A stretch of DNA of 64,000 bases from Sulfidibacter corallicola (GCF_017498545.1 NZ_CP071793.1:11712256-11776255), one strand, 5' to 3'; positions 47,634 through 58,872 are shown, numbered from the stretch's first letter. Numbers and translations are program-made. Notes: a model not told the origin generated them from the letters alone.

Positions 47634-48446
47634 ATGACGTACCAACCTCTTCTCCATATCCGCGGCGACCGAACCGGGTCCGCGGGCAAGAGTCGCGTCG
47701 CAAGGTGCCTTTTGGCCCTACTCGCGATGTCCACCGCCTGCGTCAAGGAACCGCAGACCGATCCATCACTCGAGGCCATGCAGGACCGGGTCGAGGTCCT
47801 CGAACGACAGCTCGTCGAAACCCAACGCACGCTGGCCGAACTGAAGCGACTGAACGCATCGCTCGAGGATACGTCGGACAAGGTGCCCGATCACACGCCC
47901 GCAGCGTCCGCCACCTCCGTGAATGACGAGCCTCGGTTCCAACCGGAACCCCGCGTGTACAGCGAAGACCTGCCCACCGACGCGGAGACGGCGCCCTCTT
48001 CCAGCGGGACGCACGCATCGGATTCCTCGACAATCGAGAGCTCGAACGAGATCGACCGGGCACCCCTGGTCGAAATGGGCATTTTCGATATCGACGCCAA
48101 GTACCAGGAAGCCTACAAGCACTACGAGGCCCGCCGCTTCAACGAGGCCAAGGCGATCTACCAAAACATCGCCAAGAACCACGCCGACCACAAACTCGCG
48201 CCAAACGCCCTGTATTGGCTCGGCGAAATCGAATACGATCGCGGCAATTACAATCAGGCGATCCTGGCTTTCCAAAAGGTCCTGGAACGACATCCCAAGT
48301 CCCACAAGGTTCCCGATGCCCTCCTCAAACTGGGCAAGGCGCGCGAACGGCTGGGGCAACTGGACGAAGCCCGCGAAGACTACCGCCGCGTCATCGAGCG
48401 CTACCCCGACAGCAAGGCCGCAAAGATCGCCAAAACCTGGCTCTGA
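47634..48446 (+). CDS. YbgF/CpoB-like TPR lipoprotein
   Basis: This 270-residue protein has a lipoprotein signal ending LLALLAMSTAC (C36). A short coiled coil (about 45-75: MQDRVEVLERQLVETQRTLAELKRL) and a low-complexity Ser/Pro/Asp linker follow. The C-terminal tetratricopeptide domain (about 155-270: YQEAYKHYEARRFNEAKAIYQNI, ALYWLGEIEYDRGNYNQAI, ALLKLGKARERLGQLDEA) is typical of YbgF/CpoB of the Tol-Pal system. CpoB coordinates peptidoglycan synthesis and outer-membrane constriction. No tol or pal genes are adjacent here, so the assignment rests on architecture. Lipidation is also unlike the E. coli protein. Confidence 0.82.
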   Translation: MTYQPLLHIRGDRTGSAGKSRVARCLLALLAMSTACVKEPQTDPSLEAMQDRVEVLERQLVETQRTLAELKRLNASLEDTSDKVPDHTPAASATSVNDEPRFQPEPRVYSEDLPTDAETAPSSSGTHASDSSTIESSNEIDRAPLVEMGIFDIDAKYQEAYKHYEARRFNEAKAIYQNIAKNHADHKLAPNALYWLGEIEYDRGNYNQAILAFQKVLERHPKSHKVPDALLKLGKARERLGQLDEAREDYRRVIERYPDSKAAKIAKTWL

Positions 48447-48623
48447 CCATGCGCCGGGCTTCCGCAGCTCCCAAGCCACCCGTCCCAGCCCAACGACCGG
48501 TCTCAGCTCGGCCCAACGGGCCGGTCAATTGACCCGAAAGCGGCGCATTCCCGTTTTGGGATCAGCACTAACCAGATCGATTCAGGGCACTTAGGAGATT
48601 CTCGTTTTTTTTCGATTTTTTTC

Positions 48624-48652
48624 TTGTGCAATCAGAATGAATACAGTATTCT
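48624..48652 (+). promoter_or_regulatory. candidate promoter of tRNA-Ala
   Basis: TTGTGC (48624-48629) and TATTCT (48647-48652) lie 17 bases apart, ending 17 bases before the mature tRNA 5' end. An upstream T-rich tract (around 48605-48622) could act as an UP-like element. Confidence 0.45.
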
Positions 48653-48669
48653 AACGCCCGTCGCTTGAT

Positions 48670-48745
48670 GGGGCCATAGCTCAGTTGGGAGAGCGTTGCA
48701 CTGGCAGTGCAAAGGTCAGGGGTTCAAGTCCCCTTGGCTCCACCA
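48670..48745 (+). tRNA. tRNA-Ala (anticodon GGC)
   Basis: The 76-base sequence folds as a full cloverleaf. The acceptor GGGGCCA pairs with TGGCTCC, the D-arm is AGCTCAGTTGGGAGAGC, and the anticodon arm TTGCA-CTGGCAG-TGCAA has GGC at the anticodon. The T-arm is AGGGGTTCAAGTCCCCT. The discriminator A and the CCA end are encoded (48743-48745). Confidence 0.97.
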
Positions 48746-48776
48746 TCTTCCCTTCATAAAAAAACGACACACAACA

Positions 48777-48810
48777 AGCCACCTTCGGGTGGCTTTTGTC
48801 GTTTATGGGC
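48777..48810 (+). terminator. intrinsic terminator after tRNA-Ala
   Basis: AAGCCACC (48777-48784) and GGTGGCTT (48789-48796) form an 8-bp stem with a TTCG tetraloop, followed by TTGTCGTTT. It lies 31 bases after the tRNA. Confidence 0.85.
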
Positions 48811-48955
48811 CCAGCGAAACCCACTATCACAAGTCCGCCATCCACTCACAGGGCTCACAACCAAAACGACCAACTCCCGACCGCACAACTCCTCAGAGCC
48901 ACCCCTCTTTCACACACAGGGCGGTATCTACCAAACATCACCGCAAAGCCCAAAT

Positions 48956-48990
48956 AAAAAAAGCGCCGCTCACGAGGAGCGACGCCTTTT
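48956..48990 (-). terminator. intrinsic terminator after rpmJ
   Basis: GCGCCGCTC (48963-48971) pairs with GAGCGACGC (48977-48985) with one wobble and a 5-base loop. On the minus strand TTTTTTT follows. On the plus strand CTTTTT follows too, so it can act in both directions. Confidence 0.85.
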
Positions 48991-49016
48991 TCAATCTGAC
49001 CGTGAAACAGCGCGAC

Positions 49017-49166
49017 TTAGTAAAACTTCTTCTTACCAGGCTTGCCCTGACGCGCTTTGAATTTGGGGTTGGTCTTGTTGATGACGAACGTAACCCCACG
49101 GCGACGAACCACTTTGCAATCTTTATGGCGGTTCTTCACGGTTTTAATGGAATTCACAACTCTCAT
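49017..49166 (-). CDS. rpmJ: ribosomal protein bL36, type B (zinc-free)
   Basis: This 49-residue gene is easily missed because of its size. The sequence MRVVNSIKTVKNRHKDCKVV followed by RRRGVTFVINKTNPKFKARQG matches type B bL36. That form has lost the C-x2-C...C-x5-H zinc ribbon of the 37-38-residue form and carries a longer tail. It is part of the large ribosomal subunit near the peptidyl-transferase region. The ATG at 49166 has GAGG 8 bases upstream and the stop is TAA at 49017-49019. It is preceded by rpsN in the same direction and followed by an intrinsic terminator. Confidence 0.92.
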   Translation of the reverse strand: MRVVNSIKTVKNRHKDCKVVRRRGVTFVINKTNPKFKARQGKPGKKKFY

Positions 49167-49272
49167 GCTGTTTTCCTCTTTCGATAGTTATCCATGAATC
49201 ACTTGAGGCCGAAATCTGAATCGGCTCGGATTCAGCGTCGCGAATCTCGGCGACGCTCCATTCCAACGAGAC

Positions 49273-49578
49273 TTACCAACTGGACTTGGTCACACCGGGC
49301 AACAAACCGGCGAGAGAGAGCTCGCGGAACTTGTTACGAGAAAGGCGATACTTGCGGTAGTTACCACGAGGGCGACCGGTAATCTCACAGCGCACGCGAA
49401 CGCGTGTGGGGCTGGCATCCCGAGGAATGTTGTTGAACTTGCGAGCGGCTTCTTCGCGCTCGGCGTCGGGAGTCTCGGGATCGTTCATGATCTTGAGCAA
49501 CTCTTTGCGACGCTCACGGTATTTTTCCACCATCTTCATGCGGTGGAGGTTTCTGGCAATTTTTGACTTTTTAGCCAT
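49273..49578 (-). CDS. rpsN: ribosomal protein uS14, long zinc-free type
   Basis: This 101-residue small-subunit protein has MAKKSKIARNLHRMKMVEKY at the N-terminus and the conserved C-terminal block CEITGRPRGNYRKYRLSRNKFRELSLAGLLPGV. Length and the absence of the two CxxC pairs identify the long C-minus form, which needs no zinc. The short C-plus form normally sits in the spc operon, which is not in this window. The ATG at 49578 has AAGGAG 5 bases upstream; an apparent extension to 49602 is rejected. The pairing with type B bL36 suggests a zinc-sparing set. Confidence 0.95.
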   Translation of the reverse strand: MAKKSKIARNLHRMKMVEKYRERRKELLKIMNDPETPDAEREEAARKFNNIPRDASPTRVRVRCEITGRPRGNYRKYRLSRNKFRELSLAGLLPGVTKSSW

Positions 49579-50356
49579 TGATGCTCCTTGAGTCACTAAC
49601 AAACAAAATTCTTGGTATTCGTGTTCTTCAAAAACAAAAAAAACGCGGTGTGGAAATCGGGGATCAGCAAGTATTCAAATCGGTTTGCTTCCTCTCAAAA
49701 AAATAACGGCGTATCGCGAGAGGCCCCAAAAAGGCCGTTGGTCTTTCCACAACCCGACCATACTAGCACGACCCTGACAAGATCACCTAACATGATTTTG
49801 CAAAGATCGAAAAAAAGATGTCGCGAAAACGACGCACCGCGTCTCGTCCGGGCGCCAAAAGCGCAAACCCGATACCAGATCGGGTACGAGTCACCCAACC
49901 GGATCGGATCGAAAGGGAACCGAACACCTCGCAAACTCGGTTATTCTAGTGGTCTTCAGGCCAGGCGACAACGATTAACTCCAAAAAGCGGAGGAACCCG
50001 CCGCAGTCGAACATGGTTTTTCGGTGAAGGTTTTTTTCTACCACCGAGGTCGCGGAGGACCCGGAGATTGCACCCAGGTGGTTACGGGGCGTCGGTCTCG
50101 TGCCCCGAAAGACGGAACCCAAGGCGGGATGTAAGCCGGCAGGCCGCAATCCATCGACACGCCACGGGTTCGAATCGCCTCGATCCCCGCCCCGGCGCGT
50201 CACGGCATCCCGGAGAACGACCCTCGCCTTCTTTCCGTTCGTCCAGGACCGCCGATTCGGGTAGCCTCCTTCGCCAACCACCTCACTTTGCCCAGGGCCT
50301 GGACGTGATATAAATTGGTGAGAAAACTGAATGCACGAGGAGCGTGACAACCGTTT
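49579..50356. other. gene-free gap between rpsN and clpS
   Basis: The gap is about 780 bases between divergent genes, and no credible gene is present. A phrase ACCACCGAGGTCGCGGAGG (about 50041-50059) resembles decayed dispersed-repeat sequence like that near 32.7 kb. I looked for a Zur-type palindrome in front of rpsN and did not see one. Confidence 0.45.
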
Positions 50357-50665
50357 ATGGCTAAGTTCGACGAAAACGTTGAGGTCATTACCAAAGAGGA
50401 GACCAAGGCCAAGGTGCCTAAAAAATACAAGGTCATCCTCTTGAATGACGATTACACCTCCATGGAGTTCGTGGTCTATGTCCTCGAATCCATATTCCAT
50501 AAAACGCCCACCGAGGCACACAATCTCATGATGTCCGTCCATACAACCGGAAGCGGTGTTGCCGGTGTCTTTTCCTTCGAAGTCGCCGAAATGAAAGTAG
50601 CGATGGTTACGGAAGCGGCCCGCCAGAATGAATACCCATTGCGTTGCGTTCTCGAAGAAGAGTGA
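50357..50665 (+). CDS. clpS: ClpS adaptor protein
   Basis: ClpS binds N-degron substrates (Leu, Phe, Tyr or Trp at the N-terminus) and hands them to ClpA. The 102-residue protein has the diagnostic PKKYKVILLNDDYTSMEFVV segment containing the Asn-Asp-Asp of the N-end pocket, the THTEAHNLMMSVH-type helix (TEAHNLMMSVHTTG) and the C-terminal AEMKVAMVTEAARQNEYPLRCVLE. A mobile N-terminal tail of about 20 residues precedes the core. It is 9 bases upstream of clpA, forming the standard clpS-clpA pair. The nearest AGGAG is about 14 bases before the ATG, which is long. Confidence 0.97.
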   Translation: MAKFDENVEVITKEETKAKVPKKYKVILLNDDYTSMEFVVYVLESIFHKTPTEAHNLMMSVHTTGSGVAGVFSFEVAEMKVAMVTEAARQNEYPLRCVLEEE

Positions 50666-50674
50666 GGTACACCC

Positions 50675-52969
<2,295 letters not shown>

Positions 52970-52974
52970 ATTGG

Positions 52975-53031
52975 TGCCCATCCAGCACCTGGCGAACACC
53001 TGTCATCCGAGGTGGCATCGCTGGATGGGCA
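52975..53031. repeat. long hairpin element, copy 1
   Basis: TGCCCATCCAGC (52975-52986) and GCTGGATGGGCA (53020-53031) form a perfect 12-bp stem. A smaller internal hairpin (CACCT / AGGTG) lies within. It starts 6 bases after the clpA stop. No T-run follows, so a simple intrinsic terminator is unlikely. A related element lies at 53191-53250. Confidence 0.7.
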
Positions 53032-53190
53032 CGCATTCAGATTTCAGGTATCGGGTCTCGGCAACGTCGGTATCCTAGGCACGCGAGACCCGATGTCCGA
53101 CCCCAATTCGCAATTGGCCGGGATCTCCAAGGCAGCGTACCCGTTTTTTCCGGAAAGGTCCCGACGACCTTCCATACATTATTAATAGAT

Positions 53191-53250
53191 CGTGCCCATC
53201 CAAAAACGGATGGGTGACCACTCCCAAGGTGGTTTGACTGGATGGGCACG
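53191..53250. repeat. long hairpin element, copy 2
   Basis: CGTGCCCATCCA (53191-53202) and TGGATGGGCACG (53239-53250) form a perfect 12-bp stem enclosing a second hairpin (ACCAC / GTGGT). It shares the outer stem sequence with copy 1 but has different inner sequence. It sits in the gap between the convergent clpA and HTTM genes. Confidence 0.7.
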
Positions 53251-53433
53251 CGATCAGGCCTCAGCGGGATCATTGTTCATAGGTGATTAGCTGACACCTG
53301 ATGCCTGACTCTTGATACCAGTTGGCATTGAGAACCGACCGATTCAGGGGAGCCCTTTCAAAAAACCGCTGTTTCTGGATAGGTACTAGACAAACCTCAC
53401 CCATGGCGCGCTGGATTTCCTCCGCGCTCCTTT

Positions 53434-54822
53434 TCACTGCCTGGTCAGTGAGCGAACCCGAGCGGCCGATTCCGGTTCGGGCAGGATCCAATGCTTGGGA
53501 AGCAGGGATTCGCGCTCGCGGAACAGGTCGACCTCGGGGTCGATCAACCGCCGGGCGCGCCTTCCGTTCCAGGACACCCACACATCGGCGAACACGGCCG
53601 GTTCGGCACAACCCCGCATCGCGTAGTGATCCCCCAGGAAATGGGCGAATTCAAGGATCATGTCCGGCTGGGTGCTCATCATCTTCCGCTGCTGCAAGGT
53701 GAGAAACGCCGCGGGATCCACCCGCCACTGCCTCCCGTCCCGACGATCGACGACGCGAAACTCGGCATGACCGGTTTTCTCCACCAACATGACGCGCCAC
53801 GAAAACCGAAAACCCTGTTCGTGCCACAATACGTTGCCCGGATAGAGCAGGTACCGCATCGGCAACACCAACTGCACCAGGAAGAACAGACCCATGCCCC
53901 AGATGACCGCATTCGGGAAGGTGATCCGGGCAAGCCTATTCCCAGGCGAACCTGTCGCCTCGGCCAAACGCCGCGAACCGAACCAGGTCGCGAAGCGCTT
54001 CACCCACGGGCGTGGCCAGTCCGGCGGGAAGAACAGCAGGGTGCACACCATCATGACCCAGGGGAACATCCCGATGTAGAACAACATCGCTGTGGTGAAA
54101 TGGAAAAAAATGACGGTCGCATAGGCGAAGGGCCGCGACCGCGACCAAAGGAGCCAGAACGGAATGGTGAGATCGTAGATCATGCCGCTCCAGCTCATGA
54201 AATAGGCGGTGAAGGAATGCCCCAGCAGCGAGCCGATGCCCTGCAAACCTGCATTGGCCCGCAACCAGGTGCCGAGCGGCTCGGCCTGGAACAGCCAGTC
54301 GGGGTTGACCTTGGCCAAGCCCGCGAAGAAATAGAGCACGCCCATCTGGAGTCGAAGGCACCACATGCACCAGGCCGGCACCTGATCGACGGCCCGATCG
54401 GGGCGCCGGAGGGCGTCGAGCGACCAGACCCGTCCGGCGGGCAACCAGATCATCAAAAAGGCGATCAGGCTGATAAAGTAGTAATGATTCAGGTAGTTGG
54501 TCTTATCGATCAATTCCACGTAGGTGAAGATCACGAAAAAGGAAACGATGGCGGCCCGGTAAAAAAGACCCGCGGCCACCATCAGGCCCAGAACGATCAG
54601 GGCGATGAACAGGGCGTGCATCCAGAACGACGGCAGGACCCGAACCCATTCGAATCCGAAATAGGTGAAATGGTATTCGGGAACCACGTAAAGCTCGTCG
54701 ACCCAGCCTTTCAGCAGAAAACGAAGTGAGCCGCCGGCCATCATCAAACCGAAGCAGATGCGAAAAACGCCAAGCGACGCCGCATCGACCGGCTGCATCA
54801 ATCGTTCGCGCACGCCCTTCAT
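53434..54822 (-). CDS. HTTM-domain membrane protein (vitamin K-dependent gamma-carboxylase homologue)
   Basis: This 462-residue protein has several membrane helices. It shows HTTM blocks shared with gamma-glutamyl carboxylase: SLGVFRICFGLMM near the N-terminus, IDKTNYLNHYYFISLIAFLMIWLPA, LRLQMGVLYFFAGLAKVNPDWL and FFHFTTAMLFYIGMFPWVMM. A soluble C-terminal part (about 350-462) follows. Bacterial members are of unsettled function; the animal enzyme carboxylates glutamate using reduced vitamin K. It is the last gene of the imelysin operon, 13 bases after the preceding stop. The ATG at 54822 has GAGGAG upstream. Confidence 0.87.
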   Translation of the reverse strand: MKGVRERLMQPVDAASLGVFRICFGLMMAGGSLRFLLKGWVDELYVVPEYHFTYFGFEWVRVLPSFWMHALFIALIVLGLMVAAGLFYRAAIVSFFVIFTYVELIDKTNYLNHYYFISLIAFLMIWLPAGRVWSLDALRRPDRAVDQVPAWCMWCLRLQMGVLYFFAGLAKVNPDWLFQAEPLGTWLRANAGLQGIGSLLGHSFTAYFMSWSGMIYDLTIPFWLLWSRSRPFAYATVIFFHFTTAMLFYIGMFPWVMMVCTLLFFPPDWPRPWVKRFATWFGSRRLAEATGSPGNRLARITFPNAVIWGMGLFFLVQLVLPMRYLLYPGNVLWHEQGFRFSWRVMLVEKTGHAEFRVVDRRDGRQWRVDPAAFLTLQQRKMMSTQPDMILEFAHFLGDHYAMRGCAEPAVFADVWVSWNGRRARRLIDPEVDLFRERESLLPKHWILPEPESAARVRSLTRQ

Positions 54823-54835
54823 CCCGCCGAGCTCC

Positions 54836-55996
54836 TCAATCGCCGTCGTTGTCGTTGAAGGTGATGGTCACCCCCATGACCCCGGCCATGTCGGTTTTGG
54901 TCAGGACGATCAGTTCGCGAACTCGTTCGGAAAGCGCGTCCACCAATTCGGAGCGCTCGGTGACCGCCTGGGTCAGCGTCAACCCCTCGGCCTCGATGGC
55001 GTCGATCGCGGCAAAGATGTCGTCGTATTGCGAATCGATCGAGGACCCGAGATTTGAATTGAGGAACGTCAGGTAATCGTCCAAGCCCAAGCCGTCCTGT
55101 CCACCCAAACGCCCGAAAATCACGGCACGCGAGGATTCCAGGTTGGCCCGCATCAGCACCAGTGAGGTGTGGCTGTAGGGCGCTTCGACGGTTTCAGGAC
55201 GCGGTTCACCACCGGTGTCGTCACCCAACGGCTTGCCGATTTTGGTGTTGCGAACGTCCTCGATGCGAAAGACCACCTGATTGACCAGCACCGACAGTGC
55301 CGACTGGAACGAAGGGAAGGTGTCGTTACCGGTGCGGGCGGTTTCCCAGGCCTCCAGGTAGTCCTGGCCTTCGGGCGCGTAGATCAGTTGGATCTGGGCG
55401 GCCACTCGGTTCAAATCGACGGCGATGCCCACCAGGTAGTCGCGCCGCCGGGCCGCATCGGTACCGTCGCGCAACCGAGCCAGAGTGTCTTCCACGGAAC
55501 CCGCTTCGAACAGCAGGTATTCCATCGCCGGCAACCCTTTGGAAGCGGTGCCCAATTGGACCATGTGATCGGCATCCAGCACGTCGGATCCGGCCACGAC
55601 CGACTCTACACTGTTCGGCCGCGTCGGCCAGAAATAGGCCTGGTTGTCCCAACGCTCATCGGATACCGGACCGAATTGGTAGGTCTCGGTCGTATTCCAC
55701 GCTCGAGAGGCTGCCAACCATGCGTCGCGCAGCTCCTGGAGCCGCACATCGTCGGGTTGATCGCGAAACGCCTCGGCCGCGGTTTGCAGGTCGCCGCATT
55801 CGGCGGCAAAGGTATCGAACCCCTGAATCATCTGGTCACCGGTTTGACTCAAGAAACCGTTGAAGTCGAAGGTGGGGTCAGGCGTCGTACCGCCGCCGGT
55901 GTCACCTCCACCGCCTCCCCCGCCCCCGCAACTCACAAGTGCGGCCAAGGCCGAAAGAGATGCGACAAAAAGCGTGGTTCTGATCGCTCGTATCAT
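54836..55996 (-). CDS. imelysin-family lipoprotein (GLPAMEYLLF type)
   Basis: This 386-residue lipoprotein (lipobox LAALVSC followed by a Gly run and a Thr/Gly-rich linker) has the imelysin peptidase_M75 helical fold. It contains the segment RAWNTTETYQFGPVSDERWDNQAYFWP and the motif GLPAMEYLLFE. Imelysins (IrpA, IcmP, EfeO-related) are outer-surface or periplasmic proteins linked to iron uptake. The canonical G-x-H-x-x-E metal motif is altered to Gly-Leu-Pro-Ala-Met-Glu here. I recall this variant as a recurring sub-type paired with a canonical one, which is the case here. The ATG at 55996 has GAGG 9 bases upstream; an extended frame is rejected. Confidence 0.9.
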   Translation of the reverse strand: MIRAIRTTLFVASLSALAALVSCGGGGGGGGDTGGGTTPDPTFDFNGFLSQTGDQMIQGFDTFAAECGDLQTAAEAFRDQPDDVRLQELRDAWLAASRAWNTTETYQFGPVSDERWDNQAYFWPTRPNSVESVVAGSDVLDADHMVQLGTASKGLPAMEYLLFEAGSVEDTLARLRDGTDAARRRDYLVGIAVDLNRVAAQIQLIYAPEGQDYLEAWETARTGNDTFPSFQSALSVLVNQVVFRIEDVRNTKIGKPLGDDTGGEPRPETVEAPYSHTSLVLMRANLESSRAVIFGRLGGQDGLGLDDYLTFLNSNLGSSIDSQYDDIFAAIDAIEAEGLTLTQAVTERSELVDALSERVRELIVLTKTDMAGVMGVTITFNDNDGD

Positions 55997-56144
55997 GACA
56001 TATATCCTCAAGTCAGCTCTTCCAAGCGCGCTACGATAACCGGTTTCCCAGGGCGCGCTGAAAACGGCGGACCAGGAGAGGCCCGCCTTGGTTTTCCGAT
56101 GGGTCACGCACACGCATCGAGGATCGCGAGGCGATCCCGTAGCG

Positions 56145-57587
56145 TCACAGTGATCTCAAAAAGGCGATCAAATCGTCACGATCGCTTTTCGGCATCGTGC
56201 GAAACGCCTCTTTGGCCGCTTCCGCCTCGCCGCCGTGCCACAGGATGGCTTCGGCGAAGCCACGAGCGCGGCCGTCGTGCAGCAGGTTGTCGTGGCCCGA
56301 TACCGTTTCGTTCAGGCCGATGCCCCAAAGCGGCGGGGTGCGCCATTCGGAGCCGTTGGCCAGAAAGTCCGGTCGCCCATCGGCGAGTCCTTCACCCATG
56401 TCGTGGAGCAGCAGATCGGTATAGGGCCAAATGAGTTGCTCCGAGAGTTCGGGGAAATCTTCGAGGGTCGCGGTGGTGTACTTCGGGGTATGGCAGTCGG
56501 TACAGCCGGATTCGTAGAACATTCGCTTGCCGTTCAAGACGTTGGCGGCACCGACGTCGCGCCGTGCGGGCACGGCCAGGGTCCGCGAATAGAAAACCAC
56601 CTTGTCCAGCGTATTCGCACTGAGTTCGGGCTCGCCGCCATTGGGTGCGGCCACGCAATCCTGTTGGGCGTCGGAACAGTTTTCCGTCGGGAAGAGGGAG
56701 GAAGTGATGCCGATGTCGCCCAGGAAGGCGCCGGCCGTTTGCTGGCGAATGTCCGGTTGATTCGATTTCCAACCGAATCGACCCAAGACCGTTTCTCCCG
56801 CTTCGACGTCCCACACAAAATTGGCTTTGCCCGAGATCCCATCGCCGTTCGCGTCATCGGGATCGGCGGCCGCCAATATCGTATCGGCCGGGATGAACTC
56901 CAGCAGGCCCAAACCGATCATCGCCGGCGCCACCCGCGGGGAGATCAGCAGATCTTCGCGAAACGACCCGTAGGCGGGATCGCTGATGGAATAGGTCGGC
57001 CGTCTCAGGCTGTAGGTTTCGCCATCCGAGTAGGTTCCGGAGATTTCCTCGTACTGGACTTCACCGAAGCCCTCCGGGGCCACGCCCGGAATCGAGGCGC
57101 CGTTGAGCTGGGTTCCATAGATCGGATCCCCGAGAGGACCGCCGTTGGCGTCTTCCCCTGGAACGCTCAACCGGAACAGCATCGAGACGAGAGCGTCGCC
57201 CGGGTTTTCCGGTGGACGTCCCCGACCGTCACGAAGGTGACAGGACGAACAGGAACGCGCGTTGAAAAGCGGACCCAATCCGTCCCTGGCCTCCGTGGAA
57301 GCGGGTGCGATGACCCAGTTTTGTTCGAAAAACGAATTGCCCACCAGGAAGTCGGTGCGGCGTTCGGCGCTCATATTGCGCGCCGAGAGACCGAATGCGT
57401 TGGGGCTGGTTTCGAAGACGGTGGTTCCGCCTCCACTCAATTCTTCGCCTGCCTCGGGCGCGGTAAAACGGGGATCCACCGTGGGTGGGGTTGTGGTGTC
57501 CCCGTCATCTCCGCTCGAACTACAGGCAAGTGCGCACAGCAGTAGCAGGCACGGCCAATACCGCGCCCAGGAATATCCTCGCTCCAT
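56145..57587 (-). CDS. di-haem oxidoreductase (DUF1111, putative thiol oxidoreductase) lipoprotein
   Basis: This 480-residue lipoprotein (lipobox LLLLCALAC) has two haem c attachment motifs: CSSCH (about residue 112) in FNARSCSSCHLRDGRGRP, and CTDCH (about residue 355) in FYESGCTDCHTPKY. Further DHOR-family blocks are SPRVAPAMIGLGLLEFIP, GRFGWKSNQPDI, DLLLHDMGEGLADGRP and FLANGSEWRTPPLWGIG. The family resembles bacterial di-haem peroxidases and sits beside imelysin genes in many proteobacteria, probably in iron handling or redox. It lies between the two imelysin genes, 10 bases after the first. The start is ATG at 57587. Confidence 0.9.
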   Translation of the reverse strand: MERGYSWARYWPCLLLLCALACSSSGDDGDTTTPPTVDPRFTAPEAGEELSGGGTTVFETSPNAFGLSARNMSAERRTDFLVGNSFFEQNWVIAPASTEARDGLGPLFNARSCSSCHLRDGRGRPPENPGDALVSMLFRLSVPGEDANGGPLGDPIYGTQLNGASIPGVAPEGFGEVQYEEISGTYSDGETYSLRRPTYSISDPAYGSFREDLLISPRVAPAMIGLGLLEFIPADTILAAADPDDANGDGISGKANFVWDVEAGETVLGRFGWKSNQPDIRQQTAGAFLGDIGITSSLFPTENCSDAQQDCVAAPNGGEPELSANTLDKVVFYSRTLAVPARRDVGAANVLNGKRMFYESGCTDCHTPKYTTATLEDFPELSEQLIWPYTDLLLHDMGEGLADGRPDFLANGSEWRTPPLWGIGLNETVSGHDNLLHDGRARGFAEAILWHGGEAEAAKEAFRTMPKSDRDDLIAFLRSL

Positions 57588-57596
57588 GTCTACCGC

Positions 57597-58847
57597 CTAT
57601 TCTTCCAAGTTCAGAGTGATATCCAATGCTTCCGCGATGGATACGATGAGGGTGGTTTGCGCACGAAGCTCGTCCACGGCAACCTGCACGATCGGACGGC
57701 CGGATTCAGTGCGGATCGCCTGGTCGAAGGGCACCGGAATCGCCGCACACGCAGTCTCGACGGTATCCAATTGAGCCAACATTTCTTGATTGAGGGTATC
57801 GTCGACGAAGCTCATCAACTCGTCGAGACCGGGTCCGTCGTGCACGACGCCCGACGTCGTTTCGAAGCGACCCAGGTACACGTTCTTGATGCCCAGCGCA
57901 TTCATGATGATGTCGATGTGGGTGTTGTCGCTGAAGCAGCTATGCTCGTCTTCCTGTTCGCGGGTGTCCAGTGCGACTGCCATGCGTTCGCCGGCCAGTT
58001 CCGCCCCGGAAAGACTGCCGATGCCCAACAACATGCTGCGCAACGCCTCGTCACCATCAGCCACGAAGGTCTCGCGGTAGTTGCCGGACTGGTCGGGCGC
58101 CCAGGCGCCGACCAGGAACTGCAGGTCTTCGATCAGCATTTCGGTCACGAGCAACAGGTATTGGCCGCGGCGATCCTGGTTGGAGGCGGCGGCGTCCTCG
58201 AGAACGAAGTCGACGTGGCTGCGCTGACCGGGACCGTCCACGAAGCCGTCCTGGCCCCAAAGAAGGAATTCGATGGCGTGGAAGCCGGTGGAGATGTTGG
58301 CCTCACCGTCTTTCTCGTTGAGGTCGCGCAACAGCTCCTTGGTCAATTCGGGAAAATTCACGGGATCGTTGACGATGCCGGTATCGGGAAAACCGGTGAC
58401 GTAGTCGATGTAGTTTTCGTCGAGGGGCCAGGCGTTGAGCGCGCCCTCGGGCCCGTTTGCATCGTCGATCGGGCCGTCGTAGAAGCGGTAGGATTCCGTC
58501 TGGCCGTAGGGTACACGTGCGGCGAGCCAGGCTTCCTTGGCCGCGGCGTGGGTTTCCGCATTGGGATTGTTCACGAACGCCACAATGGTCGTTTGCATGG
58601 CGGAAGCGAGCTGGAGCGAATCCAGGTAGGAAGTATGCACCAAGGTCGCGTAGTTCTCGGCGATATCGGCCTTGAGATTGTCCAAGTTCGGAGTGGTAGG
58701 CGTCGGGTTTGAGTTGTCATCGTCGTCGGAATCACTGCAGGCAAGCGTGAAACCAAGAAGAACGACGAGGACGAGACGAACGAAAAGGGCGGCATGTGCC
58801 GTCAGGCGGGCACGCCTGGAAGCGTCGGCGTAAAGAGAAAAAGTCAT
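57597..58847 (-). CDS. imelysin-family lipoprotein (canonical GFHAIE type)
   Basis: This 416-residue lipoprotein (lipobox LLGFTLAC, then an Asp-rich linker) has the peptidase_M75/imelysin fold with the intact metal motif GFHAIEFLLWG (G-x-H-x-x-E) and the family segment AARVPYGQTESYRFYDGPID. These proteins are thought to take part in iron acquisition rather than proteolysis. It is the first gene of the operon. A Fur-box-like palindrome overlaps its candidate promoter. The ATG at 58847 has GAGG about 8 bases upstream; a longer frame runs through the promoter and is rejected. Confidence 0.92.
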   Translation of the reverse strand: MTFSLYADASRRARLTAHAALFVRLVLVVLLGFTLACSDSDDDDNSNPTPTTPNLDNLKADIAENYATLVHTSYLDSLQLASAMQTTIVAFVNNPNAETHAAAKEAWLAARVPYGQTESYRFYDGPIDDANGPEGALNAWPLDENYIDYVTGFPDTGIVNDPVNFPELTKELLRDLNEKDGEANISTGFHAIEFLLWGQDGFVDGPGQRSHVDFVLEDAAASNQDRRGQYLLLVTEMLIEDLQFLVGAWAPDQSGNYRETFVADGDEALRSMLLGIGSLSGAELAGERMAVALDTREQEDEHSCFSDNTHIDIIMNALGIKNVYLGRFETTSGVVHDGPGLDELMSFVDDTLNQEMLAQLDTVETACAAIPVPFDQAIRTESGRPIVQVAVDELRAQTTLIVSIAEALDITLNLEE

Positions 58848-58872
58848 CAGAAGATCCTCAAAATACATACTT

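Noticed and set aside
49579..49800. Zur-type operator in front of the zinc-free ribosomal protein genes
   Set aside because: I looked for an AT-rich palindrome of the known types and saw none. Without a motif scan I do not claim one.
50161..50190. Possible tRNA or tmRNA fragment (GGTTCGAATC T-loop-like word)
   Set aside because: No matching acceptor, D or anticodon arms and no base-paired T-stem could be found around it.
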